Source: an uncultured Desulfovibrionaceae bacterium
GTDB taxonomy: Bacteria; Desulfobacterota; Desulfovibrionia; Desulfovibrionales; Desulfovibrionaceae
Assembly: GCA_949427775.1 (NCBI GenBank)
Contig: CASQEL010000013.1
Coordinates: 1-17,068 of the forward strand
DNA: 17,068 nucleotides
Direction of reading: 5' to 3'
Of this stretch, positions 5,805-12,961 are shown piece after piece. The notes beneath the pieces are model-generated. The model was not told the origin of the DNA and did not search any database. It saw only the letters and a program-made list of their open reading frames with translations. Both the position numbers and the translations under genes were made by a program. Numbering within the stretch: position 1 is the stretch's first letter; every line of letters starts with the position of its first letter.

Positions 5805-7061
5805 TTAGCCCTCCGCTCTCAGCTTGCCGAGGTTTGCAAAAAACTTGCCGAACACCCACAGGCCGAAGAACGCCACAACGACCCAGAACACGATGTTGCC
5901 GACGTATTCGATGCCGTTGACCAGGCCGGGGGAAAGGTTGACGACCTCCAGCTCCACCAGCTTTTTGGGAAGCGTGGCCGCGCGGTTGATGAAACCGGCG
6001 ATGATTGAAACGGCGTAAAATCCCCGGATGTGCACGCCCTTGACCACCTTGGTGGTCAGCGCGCCGATCTGGATGCCCAGCAGGGAGCCCAGGAGCATGC
6101 CGATGGCCAGGGTGTAGAACACATACCCGTAGATGGCGTACTGGCCGATGGAAGCCAGACCGGCGGTGAAAATGATCTGCAGGATGTCCGTGCCCACGGT
6201 GGTCATGGAAGACACGCCGAAAATGTACACGAACATGGGGAAGGTCACGAAACCGCCGCCCACGCCCATGATGGCGGCCAGCATGCCCACCACGGCGCCG
6301 CCCGCGGCCACGATCCAGCCGGAGATGCGACGGCCGCCGGGCACAAGGTCTTCGTCAAAGGAAATCATGGGCGGCACGTTCAGCCCCTGCAACCTGACGG
6401 ACAACGCCGTGGCGCCGACGGCGCCGCCGTGCGCGTCGCCGCCGCTGCCGCCCTTGCGGGCTTTCAGGAAGTCGAACAGCGCGTAGAATCCCAGAAATCC
6501 CAGCAGCACGGCGTAGATGGAGCTGATGAACAGTTCGGACAGCAGAGGGTCGGAGTTGTACAGCCCCTTGTTGATGGCCCCGCCGACGAACGTGCCCGCC
6601 CCGGACCCCACCAGAAACGCGATGGCCAGCTTGACCGACACGTTGCCGAGTTTTTTGTGCACCGTGGTGCCCATGATGGCCTTGGCGAAAATATGGAACA
6701 GATCCGTGCCCACGGCCAGAATGCCCTTGACCCCGGCGGCCATGAGCGCGGGCGTGATGATGAAGCCCCCGCCGGCTCCGATGCAGCCGGTGATCAGTCC
6801 CGCGGCCAGCCCCACGGCGATGGACGCCAGAAAGATGGTCGTCGTGTAGAAGGCGGGCGCATACGCGCTCTTGCCGCCCAGCATTTCGTGAGCCTCGTAG
6901 GCTTCGGCAAAACAGGCGGCGAAGATGGGCAGGGCCAGCGCCAGCAGCAGCAACACCTTTTTGCGGTTTTTGATGATGGAGGTGGATACCTCCAAATCCC
7001 ACCTGGCGTAGGCCTGCGAGCCCGCGAGCAGGAACTGATAGACATCTCTTCCGAAACTCAT
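5805..7061 (-). CDS. TSUP (TauE/SafE) family membrane permease
   Basis: This 418-residue polytopic membrane protein shows the two pseudo-repeats of the TauE/SafE family. One is GLITGCIGAGGGFIITP (88-104) leading to AVGTD. The other is GMLAAIMGVGGGFVTFP (259-275) leading to TVGTD. Family members move sulfite, sulfoacetate, other organosulfonates or related anions; the substrate here cannot be read from sequence. An N-terminal extension of about 60 residues includes a first membrane segment (35-52), so the protein is longer than the common 250-270-residue forms and resembles long versions seen in sulfate reducers. The start at 7061 has GGAGGAG 5 bases upstream; an ATG 39 bases further upstream lies between the promoter and this site and is less likely. 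It heads a two-gene unit behind a sigma-54 promoter. Confidence 0.9.
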   Translation of the reverse strand: MSFGRDVYQFLLAGSQAYARWDLEVSTSIIKNRKKVLLLLALALPIFAACFAEAYEAHEMLGGKSAYAPAFYTTTIFLASIAVGLAAGLITGCIGAGGGFIITPALMAAGVKGILAVGTDLFHIFAKAIMGTTVHKKLGNVSVKLAIAFLVGSGAGTFVGGAINKGLYNSDPLLSELFISSIYAVLLGFLGFYALFDFLKARKGGSGGDAHGGAVGATALSVRLQGLNVPPMISFDEDLVPGGRRISGWIVAAGGAVVGMLAAIMGVGGGFVTFPMFVYIFGVSSMTTVGTDILQIIFTAGLASIGQYAIYGYVFYTLAIGMLLGSLLGIQIGALTTKVVKGVHIRGFYAVSIIAGFINRAATLPKKLVELEVVNLSPGLVNGIEYVGNIVFWVVVAFFGLWVFGKFFANLGKLRAEG

Positions 7062-7102
7062 ACGTCTCCTCCCTGATCCTGTAGAATGATGGCGCCTCAT
7101 TC

Positions 7103-7119
7103 AGCAAGTCCCGTGCCAG
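7103..7119 (-). promoter_or_regulatory. Sigma-54 (-24/-12) promoter of the TSUP permease operon
   Basis: On the minus strand CTGGCACG is followed by 4 bases and TTGCT, matching the sigma-54 consensus YTGGCACG-N4-TTGCW with no mismatch in the conserved GG and GC. The GC of the -12 element is 43 bases upstream of the permease start codon, leaving a leader of about 30 bases with a good ribosome binding site. Sigma-54 promoters need an AAA+ activator, which implies signal-dependent induction. Confidence 0.85.
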
Positions 7120-7165
7120 AAACATCGCCGCGCGGGGCGCACGCAACAGGGAGAAATCGCGGAAC

Positions 7166-7186
7166 AAAAAATCCGCCTTCGGCGGA
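7166..7186 (-). terminator. Intrinsic terminator of the TPR/hybrid-sensor operon
   Basis: On the minus strand TCCGCC-GAA-GGCGGA forms a 6 bp stem (7172-7186) followed directly by six T residues (7171-7166). It lies 68 bases past the stop of the unknown gene at 7254 and insulates that operon from the sigma-54 promoter downstream. Confidence 0.8.
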
Positions 7187-7200
7187 GCCGTCAGCGGATG

Positions 7201-7218
7201 TGACAAGCATTGGTGTCA
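7201..7218. promoter_or_regulatory. Possible upstream activator site for the sigma-54 promoter
   Basis: TGACA (7201-7205) and TGTCA (7214-7218) form a dyad with an 8-base spacer. Its centre is about 115 bases upstream of the expected transcription start, a usual place for a sigma-54 activator site. The half-sites are short, so chance is a real alternative. Confidence 0.3.
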
Positions 7219-7253
7219 GCTTCTTTTACAGTTGTATCGGAAGCGGAATATCC

Positions 7254-7991
7254 TCACTCCAGACGCCCCTCGCGCTGCATGCCCCCCAGCCAGCGGGCCA
7301 ACGCCCGGCGGGACAGCTCCGCGGGCGCTTTTTCCGGGCGGGACGTCACCTCGGGCACGACGTCGCCGCCGTCGCGCCGCAACAGGCGAAATGCGGCGTC
7401 GGCGCGCTCCTTGAGGCCCACCAGGGCATCCACATCCTCCAGCGGCGGGATGCCCGCGGCTGTCGGGCGCACAGGTTCGCGGTACTCGACCACAAGCTTG
7501 ACCCTGTTGAACTGCGTCAACATGACGTAGCGTTGCGTGAAACTGCCGGACGCCCACGGCCCGCTATCCCGATATGCCCAGGGATCGTCGGCCGGGGCCA
7601 GCACATACGCGCCCTGATGCGCCATAAGCCCGTTGATCTCGTGCTTGACGCGGCGCGCCCAGACATGATGCTCGCCCGGCAGGCCGTGCGGCCAGCGCCA
7701 TCCGTTGTCCGCCTCGGTCAGCAACACCAGCAGACGGCGCTCCGGCGCGTCTCCGGCATACAGCGCGTACCAGACGCGCGCGCCTCCGGGCGTGGTCACC
7801 CGCGAATCCGGTTGCACGTCGCACCAGCCGTCCTCCACCAGCCGCAGACCCGCTCCCGGTTCCACCGCCAGCGCCGGGCGGGCGTTGGAGACGAAAATAT
7901 CATCATGCAGGCCGCGCAGTTGGGGGGTTGTCCCGAACAGCCGGAATGCGACCGCGACGATCACGACGACAAGGCAAAGAAACAGTTTCAT
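7254..7991 (-). CDS. Unknown protein with N-terminal signal anchor
   Basis: The 245-residue protein begins with a hydrophobic segment (about 2-17) that could be a signal peptide or membrane anchor; there is no lipobox cysteine. The rest looks like a folded extracytoplasmic domain: SNARPALAVEPG near residue 35, a Trp-rich stretch (NGWRWPHG, WARRVKHEINGL), GAYVLAPADDPWAY, then YVMLTQFNRVKLVVEYREP and a charged helical tail. The pattern recalls uncharacterised secreted proteins of desulfovibrios (perhaps DUF4851-type; from memory, unverified). It starts one base after the hybrid-sensor stop codon, so it is co-translated and may be an accessory to that protein's periplasmic sensor region. It is the last gene of the operon, 68 bases before an intrinsic terminator. 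I assign no function. Confidence 0.75.
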   Translation of the reverse strand: MKLFLCLVVVIVAVAFRLFGTTPQLRGLHDDIFVSNARPALAVEPGAGLRLVEDGWCDVQPDSRVTTPGGARVWYALYAGDAPERRLLVLLTEADNGWRWPHGLPGEHHVWARRVKHEINGLMAHQGAYVLAPADDPWAYRDSGPWASGSFTQRYVMLTQFNRVKLVVEYREPVRPTAAGIPPLEDVDALVGLKERADAAFRLLRRDGGDVVPEVTSRPEKAPAELSRRALARWLGGMQREGRLE

Positions 7992-7992
7992 C

Positions 7993-10900
7993 TTACTTCT
8001 TGGGCATCAGGGCGATGCGGTTTCGCTCCACCGCTGTTTCCAGCTCCGGCAGCAGATAGGTCAGGGCGTCGCGATCCCGCGCCCTGGCCGCGCCCTCCAC
8101 ACAGCGGGCCATGCGGGCCAATACGCGCAGACCGCAGCCGTCGGCCTGGGAAGCTATGCGGTCGGCGGCCGCCTGCACGCTCTGGGGATCTCCCTGGGCA
8201 AACGCGGTACGGGCGTCAAACATGGCCGCGTCCAGCGCCACCAGCAGCCCGGCGATGGGCGACGGCGTGCCCGACGCGGCGGCTTCCGTCGACGGGGAAA
8301 CCGGGGGAGGCCCGGAAACAGTGCCGGACGACGGCGACGGGGCGCGGGCGGAGGACGCCGGGGCCGACGGCGCGAACGCGCTCTCCCGCCGCGTCGCGGG
8401 CGGGGTCATCCGCTCGGAAGGCCGTTGCGTCACGGGCGCGGTCACGGGCGCGGGCTGGGGACGGGGCGCGGCGGCCGGGAACAGGGGACGCCGATCCCCG
8501 GGCTGTCCGGGCGATTCCCGGACCCCCGCCTGCCGCCCGGAAACCCGACGGACAGGTTCCCGTGGCGACGGTTCCAGAGTCAGGGGAACAAACGGCGGTT
8601 CTTGTTCCGCTTCGGCGGCCGGACGCGGCGCGGCGGAGGCCGGGAATCGCGGACGGGCGGACGGCATGTTCCGCGCTCCCGCCACGGCCCTCGGCGTCGC
8701 TCCGGGAACGGGCACGGGGTCGCCCACCCATTCCGCCCGCCCTTCCCCCGGCTCGGGGGACACGGGGGAAGGCATCACCCGCGCCGGACGCGCCGACGGA
8801 CGGGACGCGGGACTCCCCACAGGCATGGGCTCGCCCACCCATTCCCCGGCGTCGGGCGCAAGGGCGGGGCCGCTCCGCGCATTCCGGAAGCCGGGGGCGG
8901 CATCGTGCCGGACGCTCTCCGGGGCGGGCTCGACGGGCGTGGGAAGAAGACTTTCTTCGGAAGGACCGAAGCGCAACGGCTCGAAGGTTTCGGCGGACGG
9001 CGCAAGACGGGGCGCGGCCGACGCGGAGACGGGCGACGGCGCAATTCTGGGGAGCGGCATGGAATCGCCCGCCCATTCCGCCGCCCGCTCCGGAGGCGTC
9101 ATGCGCAACGGTTCCTCCGCCGGGAAAGGCGCGGACGGGCTCTGCGCCGAACGCGCCGACGGCGCGCGGGGCGTCTCCGGTCCGAACAGATCCGTCAACA
9201 GATCTTCCATGGCATCCGGCTGTGAAGACGCCGTGTCCGGCGGGTTCATGCGCAGCGGAGGTTCCACGGGCGGCGCGGGCGGTACAGGCGGCGCGGACGG
9301 CGTGGGAGCCGCCTCGGGCGACGCGGGCGACACGGAAGCCGCCTCGGGCGACGACACGTCCGGCGCGGACGCGGAAACAGGTTCTTCCGGCCGCGTCGGA
9401 ACAGACGGCGCGGAGGGCATGGACGGAACGGAGGGGGCGGCCTGTGGCGTCATCCGCAACGGTTGATCCGCCAGGCGGCCATGTTCCGCGGCAACCGGGG
9501 GCAGGGGCAGCCCGGTGTCGATAATCGCGGCATCCTCGTCGCGCGGCGCGGGAGCCGGGGGCTCCATGCTCAGCGGCGGCATCGCCGCCGCATCGAGTCC
9601 GGCGGGGGTGCGCGGCGCGGCGGGTTCCGCCGCCGGAGGCAGCAATTCCAGCACGGTCTTGCGCAACCCCGACCGGGTGACCGGTTTGGTCAATGCGTGC
9701 GTGAAACCGGCCTCGTGCAGCGCGTCCCAACGGGAATCATCCTCCGTCAGGGCCAGCATGCAGGCCGGAGAAAGCCCCTGTTCGCGCTCGAATGCCCGAA
9801 TGCGGGCCACGGCGGACAAGGTCTGATCGGCGAACATGTCGCCGTCGAACACCAGCAACGCCGCCGGAGCCTCCCTGAACAGCCCGGCCGCGTCCTCGGC
9901 GGTACGGGCTTCCCGCACCTGATACGGCAGACCTTCCAGGAAAAACGCCAGCAACTGCCGGTTGCTCGGGCTGTCGTCGGCGACGATGATGCTCCGGGCG
10001 GCCGCCTGTTCCACAGGCGCGGCGGCGGATTCCACGCCCACGTCGCCCTGATGGACTCCCAGATGCACGGTGAAGGAAACGGACGCTCCCTGGGGACCGC
10101 TTTCCACGCCGAGGAAACCCTTGTGCGCTCCGGCCAGCTCCCAGGCCCGGGCCAGGGCCAGCGAACTGCGTTCCGCCGGGGGCACGCCGTCGCCCGTATC
10201 GGTGACGGTGAACAGCAGATGGCCGGGGTCGACGCTCTCCGGCACCCGCCGCACGGCCAGTTGCACCGCCCCACGGCCGGTGGCCCGCACGGAGCTTTCG
10301 AGCAGCATGCGCAAGACCTGCGACAGCCGCGTGCCGTCGCCCTCGTACCGCTGAGGCAGATAGGGCGGCATGAACCAGGAGAGGGCCACATTCTTGTTTT
10401 CGGCGCTCACGGCCACAGTATCGTGGGCTTCCCGCAGCATCTGCTGGAGATCGAACACCTGTTCCCCGTTTTCCATGGCGGCGGGCGGCGCTTCGGAACC
10501 TGTCGGATCGGCCAGGGTGACGGCCATGCTGCGCACGGCGTTGACCATGGCCTCGGCATGCTGACGGGCCGCGGGCGGCAGGGAGCACTCTCCCAGGGCC
10601 GCGCCTTCGCGCAACAGCACGTCCAACGGCGCGCGAAGACGTTTTTCCAGGACCAACGTCCGGCGCTCCCTCTCTTCCGCGTCCGGAGCCGACGGAGCGT
10701 CCGCGGACGGCGGAGTCTCGACGACGGGCGGCGCCATATCCCCCTCCGGCGGATCGTCATGCGCCATAATGCGCAGTTCCGTTTCCGGCGGCGGGGGCGC
10801 GGAAGAGGTTTCCGCATCCCGCGAGGCGTCGTTTTCGCGTTGATCGCGGGTGGTCGCCGTGCCCGCGATAATCAGCGCGCCCAGGGCCAGACCCCACAGC

Positions 10901-12030
10901 GGAGCCGTGGCCGTCAGCGAGGCGGGCGCCGAAGAGCCGATGCCCAGAATGCCCAGACCCGTGCCCGCGGCCGGGGCCAGGCAGCCCAGCAGAAAACGCC
11001 GCGCGCCCGGCAGTCCGGACAGCCAGGCCCCCACGGTGGTGGGCGCCAGCAGCAGGGCGCCCAGGGGCCAGAGCGCCAGGAAACGGCATGTCCAGGAAAA
11101 TCCCGGAATCAGCGGCAGCAGCGCCAGCACGGCTCCGGGCAGGGTCAGAAGAAAATACTGGATGTCGTACACGCGCGCCCGGCTCCGCGTGCACATGAGA
11201 TGCCGCCCCACATGGGGCAGCAGCATCAGCGCGACGCCGGGAGCCAGCACGGTTCCTATATCGGCCATGGCCACGTGCCCGTGCGGCGTGGCGGGAGCGC
11301 CCCAGATGGCGTGCAGCAGCGCCGCGCCCGTGAAGCATCCCGTCCAGATGCGCCATTCCCCGCGTTCCGACAGGCCGCGCAGCAGGCACAGCAGCATGAC
11401 CACGGCCAGAGCCACGATGACGGCCGGGCGGGCCAGACGCTCCATGGCCGTGGCCGCGTTGTGGGGTGTGCGCAGCATGGGATCGAACCAGATGCCGGGC
11501 AGGCCGTCCATTTTGATGTAGGCCGTCACCGGCGTGCTCCGGGCGTCCGGCATCAGAAATACCGAATGCTGACTGGGCGTGAAATCCTGCCACTCGGTCA
11601 CGCCGGGCGTCATGGTGCGCCTGGGCACATAGAGGGTCGGCGTGGAGGGCACGCCCTCGCCCAAATCCAGCAGCAGCGTGCTGGGGCGCGATTCCAGCGG
11701 ACGCGGAGCCAGCGTGAAACGCAGCCAGATCGTCCCGGATTCGTAGGGCAGCTTGTTCATGTTCAAGGGGCGGAACGACGCCTGGTGTTCCGGCAGGGCC
11801 ACTTCTTCCACGCTGAACCTGCCGCTGGGGTCCGACAGCCAGTCCAGATACGGCAGCATGGGCGTGGCGGCCTGCACCTGAATGGCGGGCACGAGCTTTT
11901 GCATCCAGACCTGCGCGCCGGAAGAAGACGCGGACAGCGCGCCGCAGGCCGACAGCAGCAGGCAGAAAAGCATCCGGCGGAAACGGAGGCCACGGAACAC
12001 GGGAGCGGGAACAGAATGGGCCGTATTCAT
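7993..12030 (-). CDS. 7TMR-DISM-type hybrid sensor protein with degenerate kinase core, receiver, long repeat linker and HPt-like tail
   Basis: The 1345-residue product has a signal peptide (1-39), an extracytoplasmic domain (40-195) like 7TMR-DISM sensors, about seven membrane segments (200-391), and a kinase-like region (452-657). Next come a receiver domain (679-798), a Pro/Ala/Ser-rich linker (799-1255) and a helical HPt-like domain (1258-1340). The HisKA motif reads KRLRAPLD at 463-470, with Lys463 where the phosphoacceptor His is expected. The ATPase part keeps DTGDG (611-615), but the N-box Asn is Ser579 and the GxGLGL box is lost. The receiver looks functional: Asp685, Asp686, Asp729, Thr762, Lys782. 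The tail has Asp1290 where HPt domains carry His. It starts 12 bases after the TPR gene stop. Phosphotransfer by its own kinase is unlikely; a receiver-gated scaffold is an inference. Confidence 0.9.
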   Translation of the reverse strand: MNTAHSVPAPVFRGLRFRRMLFCLLLSACGALSASSSGAQVWMQKLVPAIQVQAATPMLPYLDWLSDPSGRFSVEEVALPEHQASFRPLNMNKLPYESGTIWLRFTLAPRPLESRPSTLLLDLGEGVPSTPTLYVPRRTMTPGVTEWQDFTPSQHSVFLMPDARSTPVTAYIKMDGLPGIWFDPMLRTPHNAATAMERLARPAVIVALAVVMLLCLLRGLSERGEWRIWTGCFTGAALLHAIWGAPATPHGHVAMADIGTVLAPGVALMLLPHVGRHLMCTRSRARVYDIQYFLLTLPGAVLALLPLIPGFSWTCRFLALWPLGALLLAPTTVGAWLSGLPGARRFLLGCLAPAAGTGLGILGIGSSAPASLTATAPLWGLALGALIIAGTATTRDQRENDASRDAETSSAPPPPETELRIMAHDDPPEGDMAPPVVETPPSADAPSAPDAEERERRTLVLEKRLRAPLDVLLREGAALGECSLPPAARQHAEAMVNAVRSMAVTLADPTGSEAPPAAMENGEQVFDLQQMLREAHDTVAVSAENKNVALSWFMPPYLPQRYEGDGTRLSQVLRMLLESSVRATGRGAVQLAVRRVPESVDPGHLLFTVTDTGDGVPPAERSSLALARAWELAGAHKGFLGVESGPQGASVSFTVHLGVHQGDVGVESAAAPVEQAAARSIIVADDSPSNRQLLAFFLEGLPYQVREARTAEDAAGLFREAPAALLVFDGDMFADQTLSAVARIRAFEREQGLSPACMLALTEDDSRWDALHEAGFTHALTKPVTRSGLRKTVLELLPPAAEPAAPRTPAGLDAAAMPPLSMEPPAPAPRDEDAAIIDTGLPLPPVAAEHGRLADQPLRMTPQAAPSVPSMPSAPSVPTRPEEPVSASAPDVSSPEAASVSPASPEAAPTPSAPPVPPAPPVEPPLRMNPPDTASSQPDAMEDLLTDLFGPETPRAPSARSAQSPSAPFPAEEPLRMTPPERAAEWAGDSMPLPRIAPSPVSASAAPRLAPSAETFEPLRFGPSEESLLPTPVEPAPESVRHDAAPGFRNARSGPALAPDAGEWVGEPMPVGSPASRPSARPARVMPSPVSPEPGEGRAEWVGDPVPVPGATPRAVAGARNMPSARPRFPASAAPRPAAEAEQEPPFVPLTLEPSPREPVRRVSGRQAGVRESPGQPGDRRPLFPAAAPRPQPAPVTAPVTQRPSERMTPPATRRESAFAPSAPASSARAPSPSSGTVSGPPPVSPSTEAAASGTPSPIAGLLVALDAAMFDARTAFAQGDPQSVQAAADRIASQADGCGLRVLARMARCVEGAARARDRDALTYLLPELETAVERNRIALMPKK
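8239..9636 (-). repeat. Linker-encoded degenerate motif repeats within the hybrid sensor gene
   Basis: The linker (residues 799-1255) contains recurring short motifs. The PLxM type is at residues 819 (PLSMEPP), 857 (PLRMTPQ), 925 (PLRMNPP), 974 (PLRMTPP) and 1018 (PLRFGPS), with RMTPP at 1207. The EWxGxxxP type is at 985 (EWAGDSMP), 1063 (EWVGEPMP) and 1100 (EWVGDPVP). They stand out from the surrounding Pro/Ala/Ser sequence because they keep Leu, Arg, Met and Trp. Confidence 0.65.
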
Positions 12031-12042
12031 GGATATGCAGGC

Positions 12043-12819
12043 TTACTTCAATGTTTTGAGCATGTCGCTGACGGCGCGGCCGTCAGGGGCCTTGGCGTTG
12101 GGATTGACGGCCAGCAGCTGCCGCCAGACCCGCCGCGCGTCGTCCTTGTGTCCGAGATCGAAAAACAGCACCACGCCCCTGTTGAAGAGGGCGTTCTGGT
12201 GTTTCGGATTGATCTGCGCCGCCTTGCGGAACGACTGTTCCGCCATCTCGAATTTGCCCGATTCCCGGTACATGACGCCCAGATCGGTCAGCACGTCGGG
12301 GTTGTCGGGCGCGAGCAGCAAGGCGCGCTCATAGGCGCGGATGGCGTTGGAGGGATTGGCAATATCAAAATACAGGTTGCCCAGCTGAATCCAGGCGTCG
12401 GTGTCGTCGGACTGGTGCTGCACGTGCCGCTCCAGTTCCAGAATGCGCCCCCGCACCGCATCCGAGACGCCGGAACCCGACAGGGCCGCCCGCGCTTCCT
12501 CCCGCGGGCCCTCCGGCGGCGCGGACCGGCCCGCCGCCGTGTCCGTCTGCCTTCCGGCCAACAGGCCGGGCATCAGGGTGCCGAGGTATATTCCGGCCAA
12601 CAGCGCCAACAGCACCGAAAGCACAAAGGTGCTGGTACGCACGCCGCCGTGTCCGGCCCGCGGGGCGGCGGCTTCCCGCCCGGAGATCGCGGCGGCGGAG
12701 GCGGTCCGCCCGCTCTCGGGCGACGCCGCGCACGCCGACGCCGGGGCGGTCGCGGGGGAAGCGGCGGGCAACGCGGAAGCTCCGGCGACAGTGGTCTTTT
12801 TTGTTTTCTTGCGGGCCAT
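12043..12819 (-). CDS. Membrane-anchored tetratricopeptide repeat protein
   Basis: The 258-residue protein has a basic start (MARKKTKKTT), a low-complexity Ala/Pro/Ser segment to about 60, one membrane helix (about 64-84) and three TPR units (141-174, 175-208, 209-242). The second and third show NPDVLTDLGVMYRESGKFEMAEQSFRKA-type periodicity, summarised here by their Gly-Tyr-Ala positions. TPRs mediate protein contacts. It is the first gene of an operon with the hybrid sensor, starting after GGGGGAG 5 bases upstream. It follows the ccm operon, whose last gene is also a TPR protein, so it may belong to cytochrome assembly, or it may be an adaptor for the sensor. Similar TPR proteins follow ccm genes in relatives (general recollection). 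Its cytoplasmic N-terminus and periplasmic TPRs are inferred. Confidence 0.85.
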   Translation of the reverse strand: MARKKTKKTTVAGASALPAASPATAPASACAASPESGRTASAAAISGREAAAPRAGHGGVRTSTFVLSVLLALLAGIYLGTLMPGLLAGRQTDTAAGRSAPPEGPREEARAALSGSGVSDAVRGRILELERHVQHQSDDTDAWIQLGNLYFDIANPSNAIRAYERALLLAPDNPDVLTDLGVMYRESGKFEMAEQSFRKAAQINPKHQNALFNRGVVLFFDLGHKDDARRVWRQLLAVNPNAKAPDGRAVSDMLKTLK

Positions 12820-12848
12820 GACTCCCCCTTTGCCTGACGGCTTCGACT

Positions 12849-12854
12849 ATTATA
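12849..12854 (-). promoter_or_regulatory. Candidate -10 element for the TPR/hybrid-sensor operon
   Basis: A perfect TATAAT on the minus strand lies in an AT-rich patch, 29 bases upstream of the TPR protein start. No good -35 lies 16-18 bases further upstream, so an activator or a weak promoter is implied. The leader would be about 22 bases and include the ribosome binding site. Confidence 0.45.
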
Positions 12855-12899
12855 AATCAATCACGAATACTTACCCTCTGCAAACGCAAGGAGCAAGAG

Positions 12900-12941
12900 G
12901 CAAGGGGCGGCAGACGGAGAATTTCCGCCGCCGCCCCTTGC
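12900..12941. terminator. Strong stem-loop between the ccm operon and the TPR/hybrid-sensor operon
   Basis: GCAAGGGGCGGC (12900-12911) pairs perfectly with GCCGCCCCTTGC (12930-12941), with a further small CGGA/TCCG stem inside the loop. It lies 20 bases past the last ccm-cluster gene on the minus strand. What follows is pyrimidine-rich (CTCTTGCTCC) rather than a clean T-run, so termination may be partial, or the stem may protect the mRNA end. Confidence 0.55.
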
Positions 12942-12961
12942 AGCATACAGAAATCGCAGCG

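Noticed and set aside
7086..9524. An 812-residue plus-strand open frame starting near the sigma-54 promoter
   Set aside because: It is Pro/Arg/Ala-rich and opposite the low-complexity linker region. There is no ribosome binding site or recognisable motif.
9463..12837. A 1124-residue plus-strand open frame opposite the hybrid sensor and TPR genes
   Set aside because: Its product is Arg/Gly/Gln/His-rich without domains, as expected from the antisense of high-GC coding sequence, while the minus strand shows clear protein domains.
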